The notes: generated from the sequence alone by a model not told the origin. A stretch of DNA of 64,000 nucleotides from Bradyrhizobium sp. BRP22 (GCF_020194175.1 NZ_JADYVX010000010.1:124001-188000); one strand, 5' to 3'. Shown: positions 8,727 through 19,890, counted from the stretch's first letter. Translations and numbers: made by a program.

Positions 8727-9518
8727 TCAATCGATGATGTGATAGCCGCCGTCGATATACATCACACCGCCGGTGATCAGCTTCGCGCCGTCGAGCGCCA
8801 GGAATGCAGTTGCGTTACCGACGTCGTCGATACTGACGAGGCTGCGGGCAGGCGCTTTCGACTGCGCCTTGTCCATCAGTTCGTCGAATTCCGGAATTCC
8901 GGACGCAGCTCGAGTGGCCAGCGGTCCGGGCGAAATCGCGTGCACTCGGATACCCTTCGGCCCCAGTTCTGCTGCGATATAGCGCACCGCCGCCTCAAGC
9001 GCAGCCTTGGCGACCCCCATGACATTGTAGTTCGGCACCACCATCTGGCTGCCGTAATAAGTCATCGTGAACAGCGTCCCACCATCCTTCATCAAGGGCT
9101 CGGCCAGATGCGCCATGCGCATAAAGGACCAGCACGAAATCTCCATCGTCTTTAGAAAGCCGTCGCGTCCAACGTCCACCACGCGGCCGTGCAGCGCATC
9201 CTTTGGAGAGAACGCGATCGAGTGTAGCAGGAAATCGAGGCGTCCCCATTCCTTCTCCAGGCGCCCGAACACCTGCTCCATTTGGCCTTCGGCGTTAACG
9301 TCGAGCGGCATGAAGATTTGGGCTTCCAGCGCCTGCGCGAGCGGCTCCACATGCCTCTTGGCCCGCTCGTTCAAGTAGGTGACGGCCAGATCGGCGCCGA
9401 GCGCACGAAACGCCTTGGCGCAGCCCCAGGCGATCGATTGATCGTTGGCAATGCCAACAATCAGACCCTTTCTTCCCTTGAGGGCGACCCTGGTTTCCGG
9501 AAATGCAGGAATATTCAT
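8727..9518 (-). CDS. fabI: Enoyl-[acyl-carrier-protein] reductase (NADH), FabI type
   Basis: A 263-residue short-chain dehydrogenase-like enzyme with the FabI nucleotide-binding start [15 protein letters not shown] and the catalytic region [21 protein letters not shown], that is Tyr-x6-Tyr-x6-Lys, followed by [14 protein letters not shown]. It reduces trans-2-enoyl-ACP in fatty acid synthesis. Its ATG overlaps the stop of ackA (ATGA at 9515-9518), so it is translationally coupled to the acetate kinase gene. This placement, rather than next to fabA/fabB, suggests a second FabI paralogue adjusted to low-oxygen metabolism; that role is inferred from context. Confidence 0.9.
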   Translation of the reverse strand: MNIPAFPETRVALKGRKGLIVGIANDQSIAWGCAKAFRALGADLAVTYLNERAKRHVEPLAQALEAQIFMPLDVNAEGQMEQVFGRLEKEWGRLDFLLHSIAFSPKDALHGRVVDVGRDGFLKTMEISCWSFMRMAHLAEPLMKDGGTLFTMTYYGSQMVVPNYNVMGVAKAALEAAVRYIAAELGPKGIRVHAISPGPLATRAASGIPEFDELMDKAQSKAPARSLVSIDDVGNATAFLALDGAKLITGGVMYIDGGYHIID

Positions 9519-10738
9519 GACACTCTCTCACGATCCGGGCTGGACGATGGATTGTTCAACAGCACCGACAACGTGTGTTGCGCAATCATCAATTCCTCAT
9601 CCGTCGGTATGACGTACACCGGAATGCGGCTGTCGGATCGCGATATCAGCCGCGCATGGTTGGAATTCGCGGCAGGATCGAAGGCGATGCCGAGCCAGAC
9701 CAACTGCTCGATGACGCGTGCGCGAATTTCTGCCGAGTTCTCACCAATGCCAGCCGTGAAGACGAACGCATCCAGGCCCTGCAGCGCAGCCGCGAGCATG
9801 CCGGCGTTGAGGCAGATGCGATAGACGAAATACTCGACCGCCAATTTCGCGTGCGGATCGTCGCTTGCCTCCAGCTGCCGCATATCATTGCTGACGCCAG
9901 AGAGACCCTTCAGTCCGCAGTTGCGGTAGAGAAAGTCCTGGACGTTCGACGCAGACATTCCCTTTTCGGATATAAGATAAAGCACGACCCCGGGATCGAT
10001 CTGCCCCGGACGGGTTCCCATTGGCAAGCCGTCAAGCGCGGTGAAGCCCATTGTGCTTTCCACGCTGCGCCCATCGTTCAAAGCGCACATCGACGCGCCG
10101 CTGCCGAGATGAGCGACGATCACCCGCCCCTTTGCAACGTCCGGCGCGATCTGCGCCAGGGTTCTCGCGATATATTCATAGGACAGGCCGTGGAAACCAT
10201 AACGTCGCACGCCTTCGGCGTGGAACTGATAAGGGATCGCGTAATGGTCCGCTACCGGCCCGTGCGTACGATGAAATGCGGTGTCGAAACACGCCACCTG
10301 CGGAAGCGCGGGAAAATTCGCGAGCAACGAACGGATCGGCGCCAGATTGTGGGGCTGATGCAACGGCGCCAGTGCGACATAACGCTCCAGGCGGGACACC
10401 ACGTCATGGTCGATCAGCACCGGCCGCCCATAATCCGGACCGCCATGGACCACGCGATGCCCGACGGCCATCGGGGTGATGCGAAGCTCGTCCCGCAGCC
10501 ACGCTCCCGCAATAGCCATTGCAGCCGGAATGTCCGAAACGCTTTCGATTTGGTAAGCCCGCTCCGCCAGCGGATCGCCGTTTGCATCGACAGCGCGCAG
10601 GCGCGGACGGCTGCCGATGCCATCCATCTGTCCCCTGATCTGCCGCCGGAGCCTCCCTTCCCCCTCAATCGAAAAGACCTGGAACTTGACGCTGGAGGAG
10701 CCCGCATTGACGACAAGGATCGTGTCCATGGCGATCAC
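9515..10738 (-). CDS. ackA: Acetate kinase
   Basis: A 407-residue ASKHA-fold kinase with the family start [16 protein letters not shown], the acetokinase signature GHRVVHGG, the catalytic region CFDTAFH and a GFHGLSYEY segment. It converts acetyl phosphate and ADP to acetate and ATP. The GTG start at 10738 overlaps the pta stop (GTGA); an ATG three codons later (10729) is an alternative. With the upstream phosphotransacetylase it gives an ATP-yielding acetyl-CoA to acetate route that fits the neighbouring pyruvate formate-lyase. Confidence 0.92.
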   Translation of the reverse strand: MIAMDTILVVNAGSSSVKFQVFSIEGEGRLRRQIRGQMDGIGSRPRLRAVDANGDPLAERAYQIESVSDIPAAMAIAGAWLRDELRITPMAVGHRVVHGGPDYGRPVLIDHDVVSRLERYVALAPLHQPHNLAPIRSLLANFPALPQVACFDTAFHRTHGPVADHYAIPYQFHAEGVRRYGFHGLSYEYIARTLAQIAPDVAKGRVIVAHLGSGASMCALNDGRSVESTMGFTALDGLPMGTRPGQIDPGVVLYLISEKGMSASNVQDFLYRNCGLKGLSGVSNDMRQLEASDDPHAKLAVEYFVYRICLNAGMLAAALQGLDAFVFTAGIGENSAEIRARVIEQLVWLGIAFDPAANSNHARLISRSDSRIPVYVIPTDEELMIAQHTLSVLLNNPSSSPDRERVS

Positions 10739-11706
10739 GCGGCGGCAATTGGAGCAAGTCTGCGCCGCGCATCGGCATAGAGTGCTGCGACTGCACAGGA
10801 GGCCATGCGCGCCCGCGGCGAATCAGCGCGGGACGTCAGAACGATCGGCACCCGGGCTCCGAGCACGATGCCGGCGCCGTCGGCCTTGGCGAAGTAGGCA
10901 AGGTTCTTCGCCAGCATATTCCCAGCTTCGAGGTCGGGAACGACCAGGATCTGAGCTCGGCCGGCGACCTCAGACTTTATCCCCTTGATCTTGGCCGCTT
11001 CCACATCGATTGCATTGTCGAAGGCAAGCGGTCCGTCGAGAAGCCCGCCGGTAATCTGCCCGCGATCCGCCATTTTGCAGAGTGCCGCGGCCTCGATCGT
11101 GGATGGAATCTTGGAGGTGACGGTTTCGACCGCGGACAGAATCGCGACCCTCGGCGACGTGCCGAACCCGGCCTGCGTGAAGAGATCGATGGCGTTCTGG
11201 ATGATGTCCCGCTTGTCATCCAGGTCGGGGAAAATATTGATCGCCGCATCCGTCACGAACACGGTCTCCGCATAGGCCGGAACATCCATCACGAACACAT
11301 GGCTGATGCGTCGATCGGTCCGCAAACCTGTCGCTTTCGCGGTGACGCTGCGCATCAGCTCGTCGGTATGCAGGCTGCCCTTCATCAGCATTTCGCCTTT
11401 GGCTGCATGGATCAACTCGACGCCCTTGGCAGCCGCGGCCTCACTGTGTGGGGCATCGACGATCTCAAATCCGGATATATCGAGACCGTGCTGGCTCGCC
11501 GTCTTGCTGATCTTCGTTTCAGGCCCGACCAGAACCGGCTTGATGATGCCGGCCGCCGCGCTATCGACTGCGCCCCGCAAGGAGGTTTCATCGCAGGGAT
11601 GCACGACAATGGTCGATACCGGCTGCACCGCCTTTGTAGCTGCGATCAAACGGTCATATTTGCTGTGGGATCGTGTTTCGCTGTTATCGGCTACCACAGA
11701 ATTCAT
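10735..11706 (-). CDS. pta: Phosphate acetyl/butyryltransferase
   Basis: A 323-residue protein of the short PTA/PTB family, without the N-terminal DRTGG domain of long Pta proteins. Conserved segments include [30 protein letters not shown] and [19 protein letters not shown]. It should transfer the acyl group of acetyl-CoA (or butyryl-CoA) to phosphate. It is first gene of pta-ackA-fabI, divergent from pflB, with a FixK-type box at 11777-11790 placed about 77 bases before its ATG. Substrate preference between acetyl and butyryl cannot be fixed from sequence. Confidence 0.88.
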   Translation of the reverse strand: MNSVVADNSETRSHSKYDRLIAATKAVQPVSTIVVHPCDETSLRGAVDSAAAGIIKPVLVGPETKISKTASQHGLDISGFEIVDAPHSEAAAAKGVELIHAAKGEMLMKGSLHTDELMRSVTAKATGLRTDRRISHVFVMDVPAYAETVFVTDAAINIFPDLDDKRDIIQNAIDLFTQAGFGTSPRVAILSAVETVTSKIPSTIEAAALCKMADRGQITGGLLDGPLAFDNAIDVEAAKIKGIKSEVAGRAQILVVPDLEAGNMLAKNLAYFAKADGAGIVLGARVPIVLTSRADSPRARMASCAVAALYADARRRLAPIAAA

Positions 11707-11776
11707 GGTGCTGCTCCAGGTCCTTGGGCCAGCGTTACAAGCTTGGTGGATCAGAGGCGCCGTTGCCGGAGGAGCT

Positions 11777-11790
11777 TTGATCTAAGTCAA
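11777..11790. promoter_or_regulatory. FNR/FixK-type box for pta-ackA-fabI
   Basis: TTGATCTAAGTCAA, one mismatch in the second half site. Centre about 77 bases upstream of the pta start on the minus strand. It is the pta-proximal of two boxes in the pta/pflB gap. Confidence 0.78.
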
Positions 11791-11906
11791 TCGCCGGCTC
11801 TCTTCGCTGGCGCGGGACGATACCTCAGGGCTGCACCGTGGGAGCGGACATCCAAGAACGTGCGCGGAGGCTCGGCCGCGAGCGAACCGCAGAGCGTCTG
11901 CCTGGT

Positions 11907-11920
11907 TTGACATAGATCAA
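11907..11920. promoter_or_regulatory. FNR/FixK-type box for pflB operon
   Basis: TTGACATAGATCAA, one mismatch in the first half site. Centre about 108 bases upstream of the pflB start (12022), consistent with an activator at -41.5 and a leader of roughly 65 bases. Confidence 0.78.
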
Positions 11921-12021
11921 ATGCGGGGTCGCCAACACTCCAATGATCGACCCGTCTCGCACCAGTCGCGCGATCCTGATCAAGCCCGCGCGCCAGATCA
12001 AGCGAACGCCGGGAGGTCACC

Positions 12022-14292
12022 ATGAAGGCAAGCGCAGCGCTGAAGAAGGAAGCTGATACTGGAGATTGCTGGAAAGATTTTCGGCCTGGCGATTGGGTTA
12101 CATCGATCAACGTTCGCGATTTCATCGTCCGCAATGTCACCCCTTACACCGGAAATGAGGATTTCCTCGCGGAGGCATCGCAGCGCACAAAAGCGGTCTG
12201 GGCAAAACTGCAGCCGTACTTCGCCGACGAACGGAAGAAGGGAGTGCTTGCGGTCGATGCCAAAACACCGTCAACGATGCTGGCCCATCCGGCCGGCTAC
12301 ATCGATCGAGCCAACGAAATCATTGTAGGGCTTCAGACCGACCAGCCTTTCAAGCGTGCCATTTTCCCGTTCGGTGGACTGCGGATGGTCGAGGCAGGCC
12401 TCAAAGCCGCCGGCTTCGAACCCGATCCAAGCGTGCACGAAGCCTTCACGAAGTATCGAAAATCGCACAATGACGGCGTGTTCGACGCCTATACGCCCGA
12501 GATCATGAATTGCCGAAGGTCCGGTATCATCACCGGCCTGCCGGATGCCTATGGCCGCGGTCGCATCATCGGCGACTACCGGCGGGTGGCCCTTTATGGA
12601 ACCGATCGGCTTCTCGAGGCCAAGCGCGCGGAGCGCGGCCAGCTCGACGACATGTGGCCAACTGATGAAATCATTCGGCAGCGCGAGGAATTGGCAGAGC
12701 AGATGCGCGCGCTCGAGGATCTGGCCTCGATGGCGAAGCTATACGGCTGCGATATATCGAAGCCGGCGACCAATGCCAACGAAGCATTCCAATGGACCTA
12801 TTTCGCCTATCTGGGCGCGATCAAGGAAGCCAATGGCGCCGCAATGTCCATCGGTCGCATCTCGAGCTTCCTTGACATCTACATCGAACGCGACCTGAAG
12901 GACGGTGTCCTCGACGAGGCCGGAGCCCAAGAGCTATGGGACCAGTTGGTGCAGAAGCTTCGTATCGTCCGATTTCTCCGTACGCCTGAATACGACGCGC
13001 TGTTCAGCGGCGATCCCTATTGGGCAACCGAATGCGTCGGCGGAATGGATCTGGATGGACGTGCTCTGGTGACGAAGAGCAGCTATCGGATGCTGCACAC
13101 CCTCTACAATCTTGGCCCGGCACCCGAACCAAACATCACCATTCTCTGGTCGAAGCACATGCCGGAGGCCTTCAAGCGCTACTGCGCCAAGGTCAGCCGC
13201 GACACGTCCTCCCTGCAATATGAGAACGACGATCTCATGCGGCCGTTCTGGGGGGACGATTATGGAATCGCTTGCTGCGTTTCGGCAATGCGCCTTGGCA
13301 AGCAGATGCAATTCTTCGGTGCGCGCGTCAATCTGGCAAAGGCGCTGCTCTACGCTATCAATGGCGGTCGCGACGAGATATCCGGCGAACAGGTCGCGCC
13401 CCAAACCCTGCCGGTCACCGGCGACTTCCTCGACTTCGACGATGTCATGGCCAAGTTCGACGTCACGATGGAGTGGCTGGCGCGCACCTATGTGCATGCG
13501 ATGAACTGCATCCATTACATGCATGACAAGTACTTCTACGAACGCCTGGAGATGGCGCTCCACGATCGCGACATCCTGCGAACCATGGCGTTCGGGATAG
13601 CCGGACTTTCCGTCGTCGCCGATAGTCTGAGCGCGATCAAATATGGAAAGGTCCGTGTTGCGCGCGACCCGAGTGGATTGATCGTCGACTATCAAAATGA
13701 AGGTAATAAAGCGACGCCGCAATTCGGCAACAACGACGATCGCGTCGATCAGATCGCCTCGAGCATCGTCACCAGCTTCATGGAGAAGATCCGCAAGCAC
13801 CCGACGTACCGAAACGCGACACATACGCAGAGCGTCCTCACGATTACCTCTAACGTCGTGTACGGCAAGGCGACGGGTAATACCCCGGACGGACGACGGA
13901 AAGGCGAGCCGTTCGGGCCGGGAGCGAATCCGATGCACGGCCGGGACAGTCATGGCTGGCTGGCTTCGTGCCTCTCGGTGGCAAAGCTTCCCTACAGGGA
14001 TGCGCAGGACGGCATCAGCTACACAGTTTCGGTCGCTCCACAGAAGGCGCACTTGTCCGGCGGCCAGTTGATCGATGAAGCCGTCAAGGCGTTCGACGTC
14101 TACTTTGAGCGGGGCGGATTCCACATGAATCTGAACGTGATCGACAGGGACACGCTCGAGGACGCGATCAAGAATCCGGACAAATACCCGCAGCTCACGA
14201 TCCGCGTGTCCGGCTATGCGGTGAACTTCATCCGCCTCACGCCGGAGCAACAGAGGGACGTGATCAGTCGCACTTTCCACGGACAAATCTGA
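12022..14292 (+). CDS. pflB: Formate C-acetyltransferase (pyruvate formate-lyase)
   Basis: A 756-residue glycyl-radical enzyme converting pyruvate and CoA to acetyl-CoA and formate. The adjacent catalytic cysteines are in [11 protein letters not shown] (Cys418-Cys419, the same numbers as in E. coli PflB), and the radical glycine is in RVSGYAVNF (Gly731) near the C-terminus. Length matches true PFL rather than diol dehydratase or TdcE-like relatives. The start ATG has GGGAGGT shortly before it. It is followed by its activase pflA 15 bases downstream, then two membrane proteins. Oxygen-labile enzyme, in agreement with the FixK-type box upstream. Confidence 0.95.
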   Translation: MKASAALKKEADTGDCWKDFRPGDWVTSINVRDFIVRNVTPYTGNEDFLAEASQRTKAVWAKLQPYFADERKKGVLAVDAKTPSTMLAHPAGYIDRANEIIVGLQTDQPFKRAIFPFGGLRMVEAGLKAAGFEPDPSVHEAFTKYRKSHNDGVFDAYTPEIMNCRRSGIITGLPDAYGRGRIIGDYRRVALYGTDRLLEAKRAERGQLDDMWPTDEIIRQREELAEQMRALEDLASMAKLYGCDISKPATNANEAFQWTYFAYLGAIKEANGAAMSIGRISSFLDIYIERDLKDGVLDEAGAQELWDQLVQKLRIVRFLRTPEYDALFSGDPYWATECVGGMDLDGRALVTKSSYRMLHTLYNLGPAPEPNITILWSKHMPEAFKRYCAKVSRDTSSLQYENDDLMRPFWGDDYGIACCVSAMRLGKQMQFFGARVNLAKALLYAINGGRDEISGEQVAPQTLPVTGDFLDFDDVMAKFDVTMEWLARTYVHAMNCIHYMHDKYFYERLEMALHDRDILRTMAFGIAGLSVVADSLSAIKYGKVRVARDPSGLIVDYQNEGNKATPQFGNNDDRVDQIASSIVTSFMEKIRKHPTYRNATHTQSVLTITSNVVYGKATGNTPDGRRKGEPFGPGANPMHGRDSHGWLASCLSVAKLPYRDAQDGISYTVSVAPQKAHLSGGQLIDEAVKAFDVYFERGGFHMNLNVIDRDTLEDAIKNPDKYPQLTIRVSGYAVNFIRLTPEQQRDVISRTFHGQI

Positions 14293-14306
14293 GCCGGGAG
14301 GCGGAG

Positions 14307-15134
14307 ATGTCGACGGTGCAGGCACTTGAACCCGGGAGTCGTCACGACCTCAGGGTTGGAATCTCGCCCGACGCGCCTGACGAAGACAAGATCAAGGACG
14401 CAGAAGGCGCGTTCGGGTATTGCCACTCCTATGAGACCTCGTCACGCTACGACGGACCGGGCCTACGCGTCGTGCTGTTCGTCTCGGGATGCCTGCTGAG
14501 ATGTACGTACTGCCACAACCCGGATACCTGGCATCTCAAGGACGGCACCTACGTGTCGTGCGATCATGTGCTTCGTCGGCTGGGCGATTTCGCGCCCGCA
14601 CTTCTCAGCCTCGGCGGGGGCCTGACGATATCTGGTGGCGAGCCGATGGTGCAGCTTGCCTTCACCAGACGAATATTCGCCGGCGCCAAGGACATGGGCC
14701 TGCACACGGCTATCGAGACTTCGGGCTTCCTCGGCGATCGAGTGGACTCGTCATACCTGTCGGCGATCGATCTCGTCCTGCTCGACATCAAGAGCTCGGA
14801 TCCTGAAACCTACCGCCGAGTGACCGGCCGCGACCTTGCGCCGACGCTGCGCTTCGCGGAACGTCTGGCATCGCTAGCGAAGCCGGTATGGGTCCGATTT
14901 ACGCTCGTTCCCGGCGAAACCGACGATCCATCGAATGTCGACGGCATCGCTCGGTTCGTCGCGCCAATGAAAAACGTCGAATGGGTCGAGGTTCAACCGT
15001 TCCACCAGATGGGCTCGTTCAAGTGGAAGGCGATGGGGCTCGAATACAGGCACCTCGATACTCCGCCGCCGAGTCGGGATCTGGTGAACAGAGTCATCGG
15101 ACAGTTCCGGTCCGCGGGCTGCCAAGCACGTTGA
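14307..15134 (+). CDS. pflA: Pyruvate formate-lyase activating enzyme (radical SAM)
   Basis: A 275-residue radical SAM enzyme. The [4Fe-4S] motif CLLRCTYCHNPDTW (CxxxCxxC) is near residue 60, preceded by an extended N-terminus, and the glycine-rich SAM region GGGLTISGGEPMVQ follows. It installs the glycyl radical on Gly731 of PflB using SAM and an electron donor. A GGGAGGCGGAG ribosome site precedes the ATG. It is cotranscribed with pflB. Confidence 0.94.
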   Translation: MSTVQALEPGSRHDLRVGISPDAPDEDKIKDAEGAFGYCHSYETSSRYDGPGLRVVLFVSGCLLRCTYCHNPDTWHLKDGTYVSCDHVLRRLGDFAPALLSLGGGLTISGGEPMVQLAFTRRIFAGAKDMGLHTAIETSGFLGDRVDSSYLSAIDLVLLDIKSSDPETYRRVTGRDLAPTLRFAERLASLAKPVWVRFTLVPGETDDPSNVDGIARFVAPMKNVEWVEVQPFHQMGSFKWKAMGLEYRHLDTPPPSRDLVNRVIGQFRSAGCQAR

Positions 15135-15165
15135 CCGACCAGCAATCGATCCGGGGAGATCTGAG

Positions 15166-16770
15166 ATGTTGGACGTTGCCCGCGAGATCATCGGAAGCCA
15201 ACCCATATTGACGGCCTTTCTGGCAATAGGACTGGGCTATCTGGTTGGTCAGATCAGTATCGGCGGATTTTCGCTTGGTGTCGGTGCCGTTCTCTTCGTC
15301 GGCCTCGCCATAGGAGCATTCGCGCCAAAGGCGCAGATCATCGGACCGATCGGCCTGACCGGCCTGATCATGTTCCTCTACGGGATCGGCATCCTCTATG
15401 GCCGTCAGTTTTTCGAGGGCATGGTGGGCGTCGGACAGAAGTACAACCTGCTGGCATTGGTCGCATGTCTAGCCGGCCTGCTCGTAGCGCTCGGCCTCGG
15501 ACACATCTTCGGGATCAAGATCGGGCACACGCTGGGAATCTACGCCGGATCGATGACGAGCACCGCGACTCTCCAGGCGGCGCTTGACGTCATGAAGAAC
15601 AAGGATCCGTCTATCGGTTATTCCATCGCATATCCCTTCGGCGTGATCGGACCGATCCTCTGCATCTACTTCATGACGCGGGTCGTGAAACCCAAATTTC
15701 CTGCAAAGGCGCAACGCTTTCACATGGGAGAGATTTCAGTCGGCGAAGGCTTTGCGGGCAAGCGACTGAGCGAGTTGATGAACGAGGTGCTCAGCGATTT
15801 GCAGGTGACCATGATTCGAAAGGGTGAACGCAATATCGTCCCGACACCCGATACTCTCTTGTCCGCCGGCGACGGCGTTCTGGTCGTGGCCGAGCGCGAA
15901 GAAGCAATCGCGAGGGCGGCCGCCCAGCTCGGAAGGCTTGAGCCTGGGCGATTGGCCAGCGATCGCGCCGATCTCGACTACATCCGCGTTTTCGTCGGAA
16001 AGGCCAACGTGGTCGGTGTGCCCCTCGCTCGCCTCCCGATGCCTGCCGGCTATCCAACCCACCTGCTGCACGTTCGACGATATGATGCCGACCTCGTACC
16101 CACGCCCGACCTGATGCTGGAGTTCGGCGATCGGGTCGGAGTGCTGACGCCGCCCGACCGAAAGGAAGAGATTCGCCGCCACTTCGGCGACACCGTCAAG
16201 GCGGCCGCTGAATTCAGCTATGTATCCCTCGGGATCGGAATGGTCCTTGGCGTCCTTCTGGGTCTTATTCCTATTCCGATTCCAGGTGTGGGCGTTGTCA
16301 CGCTCGGCATTGGCGGCGGACCGCTGATCGTCGCTCTCATCCTTGGAAAATTGCGCCGCACCGGCCCCATGCTTTGGACGATGCCTTTGCCCGCGAACAT
16401 CGTACTTCGAAATTTCGGGCTTGCGATGTTTCTTGCCACTGTTGGCGTCAACGCAGGGCAGCCGTTTGTTCGGACTGTCGCCGAGTCCGGGCTCACGATG
16501 CTGTTCATCGGAGCCGCTGTGCTGCTGACAACCGTGGTCATCGTCCTGCTGGTCGGCCATTATCTGATGAAAATTCCGTATGACGATCTCGTTGGCGTCG
16601 CGTCTGGCGCAACGGGGAATCCTGCTATCCTTGTCTATTCGACCAAGATGGCGCCGACTGAGCGTCCCGACATTGGGTACGCCATGATCTTCCCGTCGAT
16701 GACACTCGTGAAGGTCATCGCTGCACAGATCGTCGGCCTCCTGGCTTTAGGCGGCGCTCCTGCCGGGTAG
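15166..16770 (+). CDS. AspT/YidE-family transporter with two TrkA-C domains
   Basis: A 534-residue inner-membrane protein of the aspartate:alanine exchanger family. Two hydrophobic halves (about residues 1-180 and 350-534) flank a central cytoplasmic part with two TrkA-C-like domains (GEISVGEGFAGKRLSELM..., and FVGKANVVGVPLARLPMP...). Each half carries the glycine-rich family repeats (YAGSMTSTATLQAALD; GVASGATGNPAILVYSTK). It lies between pflA and focA with 31-base spacing on both sides, so it is part of the pfl operon. Known members exchange amino acids or organic acids; in this place it might export or exchange a fermentation product, which is inference. Confidence 0.84.
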   Translation: MLDVAREIIGSQPILTAFLAIGLGYLVGQISIGGFSLGVGAVLFVGLAIGAFAPKAQIIGPIGLTGLIMFLYGIGILYGRQFFEGMVGVGQKYNLLALVACLAGLLVALGLGHIFGIKIGHTLGIYAGSMTSTATLQAALDVMKNKDPSIGYSIAYPFGVIGPILCIYFMTRVVKPKFPAKAQRFHMGEISVGEGFAGKRLSELMNEVLSDLQVTMIRKGERNIVPTPDTLLSAGDGVLVVAEREEAIARAAAQLGRLEPGRLASDRADLDYIRVFVGKANVVGVPLARLPMPAGYPTHLLHVRRYDADLVPTPDLMLEFGDRVGVLTPPDRKEEIRRHFGDTVKAAAEFSYVSLGIGMVLGVLLGLIPIPIPGVGVVTLGIGGGPLIVALILGKLRRTGPMLWTMPLPANIVLRNFGLAMFLATVGVNAGQPFVRTVAESGLTMLFIGAAVLLTTVVIVLLVGHYLMKIPYDDLVGVASGATGNPAILVYSTKMAPTERPDIGYAMIFPSMTLVKVIAAQIVGLLALGGAPAG

Positions 16771-16801
16771 CAGCGCAACATCCCCGCATAGGAGACACAG
16801 C

Positions 16802-17671
16802 ATGGCTGACCGAGCACCTGTGCCCCAACCACCTATCTTCAGCTTGAACGCCTACAGCCCGGCCGAGATCAAGGAGGCCGTCGAAAAAATCGGAGTCAAA
16901 AAAGCAAATCTGCCGCTTCGAGTTTCCTTCATGCTGGCGATGGTTGCAGGCGGCAGCATCGGCCTCGGCGCGCTTTATTACACGGTGGTCGCCAGCGACG
17001 CAGAGTTGAGTTTCGCCACCACACGCGTGGTCGGCGGACTCGTATTTTCTCTTGGGTTAGCGCTTGTCTTGGTTGGGGGCGCCGAGCTGTTTACGGGCAA
17101 CAACCTGATCGTGATGGCCTGGGCGAGCGGGAACGTCTCTACGAGAGAGATGCTGCGCAACTGGGCAATCGTGTATGTCGGCAATCTGGTCGGGTCGCTT
17201 GGCCTCGTTTTCCTGGTTTTCTTCTCACATCATCTCGACATGAACGGCGGCCGCGTTGGCTTGTCGATATTGAATACGGCTGTCGCAAAGATACATCCGG
17301 ACATGCTGACGCTGTTCTTCAAGGGCATCCTGTGTAACGTGCTTGTTTGTCTGGCAGTTTGGCTCGCGTACGCGGGACGATCGGTGACCGACAAGATTGT
17401 TGCTCTGATATTGCCGATCTCCGCCTTCATAGCGGCCGGATTCGAACACTGCGTCGCCAACATGTATTTTCTACCCCTGGCTTGGCTGCTGGCGCAAACC
17501 GGCAATGTTCCGGCTGGTTTCGATGCATCGCTCATTACGATATCCGGAATTGTGCACAATCTCGTTCCGGTCACACTCGGCAATATCGTGGGTGGCGCTG
17601 GCTTGGTCGGTGCTGTCTACTGGGTTATCTATCGGGCCGCATTTGGTGCGGCATATCTAAGAGAGAAATAA
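16802..17671 (+). CDS. focA: Formate/nitrite transporter family protein, FocA-like
   Basis: A 289-residue channel of the FNT family with six hydrophobic helices. Family signatures visible are GGAELFTGNNLIVMAW, KGILCNVLVCLAVW and GFEHCVANMYFLPLA. Located last in the operon after pflB, pflA and an AspT-like transporter, it most likely moves the formate made by PflB across the inner membrane. A GGAGACACAGC leader precedes the ATG. It ends 10 bases from the convergent DUF3141 gene. Confidence 0.92.
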   Translation: MADRAPVPQPPIFSLNAYSPAEIKEAVEKIGVKKANLPLRVSFMLAMVAGGSIGLGALYYTVVASDAELSFATTRVVGGLVFSLGLALVLVGGAELFTGNNLIVMAWASGNVSTREMLRNWAIVYVGNLVGSLGLVFLVFFSHHLDMNGGRVGLSILNTAVAKIHPDMLTLFFKGILCNVLVCLAVWLAYAGRSVTDKIVALILPISAFIAAGFEHCVANMYFLPLAWLLAQTGNVPAGFDASLITISGIVHNLVPVTLGNIVGGAGLVGAVYWVIYRAAFGAAYLREK

Positions 17672-17681
17672 CGGAGCCTCG

Positions 17682-19890
17682 CTACGACGCCTTCGCCTTG
17701 GGATCGAAAGGCGCGACTTTCGAGGATCGTTCCGACGATTCCGCGAACAGCTCGGCGACATGCCGCAAGCGCTTGGCGACCTCGCCAGATATCTCGGCGC
17801 TCGCCGACAGCACCTCGCTGATCGCCGCGAAGGCCGCGTGGCGTTCGTCGGCATTGTCGGGCAGCAATTTCGGAATTGCCGCTAGCGCCCTCTTCTGGTC
17901 CAGCAACAGCATGAAGAACTGCTCGCGCACCAGCATCTTGAACTGCGCCAATGTCAGTCGCTCCCCCTTCTCGCGGCGGATTCGGCGCAGCGCTTCGAGG
18001 CTGCGCTCGTCCACCATGCCTCGCGCTGACCCGACGTAAAGCAGACCCCTGATGGCTGCCTCTCGAAGGCCGCCTTCGTCGATCCTGGATTTCAACTCGG
18101 CTGTCCGCCGCTGCAGCATCTCGCGGTGCTCGGCCGACATCTCTTGCCGCGACGGCTCCCAGCGCGGGTCGACACCGACCGCGGACTGAAGCGCAGGCGA
18201 ACCGTACACGGCAAGAAAGACGGTTTCACCGAGTACTTCCTGGTAGTTCCGCCAGCCGTCGAGCGCGCTGGCGATCTGCCTTGAGACCTTTTCCTGAAGG
18301 GCAATGAACGGATTCTCCGCCGCCGCTGGCTTCCGATGATCCCGAATTCTTTCCGCCGTTGTCTCAACGGCGGTCATCAAGGGATTTCGGCTGCTGAAGA
18401 ACTCATATTGTAAGCGCAACGGGTGGATATCGCGCATCCACTCGGCCATCTGCGGCGTCACCATGCCCCTGATCCAAGGCTGGACGAATTTCCGATAGGC
18501 CGCGAGATTGATCTCGGACACACGCTTGGCGGCGGCGAAGCGCCGCTCGTCCTCCGGCGAATTGCCGCCCATGGCACGGATGTCATCAAGCGTGCGCGCC
18601 TCGCAGCGCATCACCCATTGCCCGATGGCAAGATCCGCCCTCGCGGTGTCGGCGCCCTTTGCCTCAAAGGTCGCTTCATAGAGGCCCGGCGGCAACACGT
18701 CGATCAGGTCGATGTTGCTGGAGAATTCCGCGTGTTCCTTCCTGGCGACACCGCCGGAACGAAGATTCCGAGATGACCGACGCTCTCGTGAACCGTGTAG
18801 ACAATGGTCTGGCCGTACGCCCTGATCTCGTCGACGCTCGCGTAGAGATCGAGGATCAGTGCAGCGCCTGCTGTGGCGGAGTGATATTGTCTCCCTTGGA
18901 GCAGAACACCACGATCGGCGACTTGATGTTGCGCAGATCGACCGTTTTGCCGTCCGACAGCTTGACGCGACCGGCGGCGAGATTGTTGCCGATGAAGAGT
19001 TCATCGACAATGAACTGGATTTCCTCCGCATTCAGGTTGACATGCCCGCCCCACCAGCGCTCGAACTCGAGGTAGCGGTCCGCCTCGGTGTCGACCTTCG
19101 AATACACGTTATATTGCTTGGTCCACAGCGTGTTCGACGGGTTCTGGTTCTCGAAGTTCTGCACCAGCCAGGCTCCATCGAACTTGCCGGCACCGAGGTC
19201 GCTGGCGAGCGCCGTCAGCCAGCTGCCGCCGAGCAGACCGCCCGAGTACCGCATTGGATATTTGCCGTGCACGCCGGCCCAATAGGCAAGCGGTGCGCCG
19301 GCAATGATGACCGGCCCGAACAGTTCCGGACGCAGCGATGCTAGGATCATCACGGCCCAACCGGCCTGGCAGTTGCCGATCACGCAGGGCTTGCCATCGG
19401 CCTCAGGATGGCGCCTTATGACTTCCTCGATGAACAAGGCTTCCGCGCGTGCGATACGCTCGATTGTCTGGTTCGGCATCGGCTCCGGCAGGAAACCGAT
19501 GAAGTAGCAGGGATGACCGGCTTTCATGGCGACGCCGATCTCGCTGTCCGCCTTGAATCCACCAATTCCCGGCCCGTGCCCGGCGCGCGGATCGACCACG
19601 ATGAATGGCCGCCGCTCAAGATCGATTTCGGTATCCTTGGGCGGAATGATGCGCACCAGCGCATAGTTCACCGGCTCGACGAGCTTGCGCCCATCCATGA
19701 CAAGTTCGGCGGTGTAGTGCAGAACATGCGGCGCCGTCTGGGCGATGTGCTCCTGGTACTGATCGCCGCGCTGGCGCAGGATGTCCAGGAACAGCACACT
19801 GCGCTGCCCGGCATCGATCATGTATTCTACCGCCGAGGTAATGAGGCCCGAGATGGGATCGCGCGAAAGCGGTGCCTTGTCCATCGACAT
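17682..19890 (-). pseudogene. DUF3141 alpha/beta-hydrolase-like gene broken by two frameshifts
   Basis: The 5' part (19890 to about 18860) encodes a hydrolase domain with a PhaC-like nucleophile elbow GNCQAGWA (Cys in place of Ser), and the 3' part (about 18765 to 17682) encodes the rest of the same DUF3141 protein (SGGVARKEHAEFSSNIDL onwards). Between them the reading frame shifts twice: one base seems missing near 18855 (after QQAL) and another near 18767 (within FVSGG); the intervening 90 bases read sensibly in the third frame (ILDLYASVDEIRAYGQTIVY). The start has AGGGAGG before ATG 19890, and a FixK-type box lies upstream. Either a recent pseudogene or two sequencing errors; without the shifts the protein would be about 735 residues. 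Confidence 0.8.

Noticed and set aside
9575..10780. 401-codon plus-strand frame across ackA
   Set aside because: Antisense to acetate kinase with all family signatures.
11970..12005. Possible third FixK-type box before pflB (GATCCTGATCAAG)
   Set aside because: Only one half site (ATCAA) is good; the other lacks TTGAT, so it is not counted.
12934..14325. 463-codon minus-strand frame across pflB
   Set aside because: Antisense of a clear glycyl-radical enzyme; no family features and composition typical of the reverse of high-GC coding DNA.
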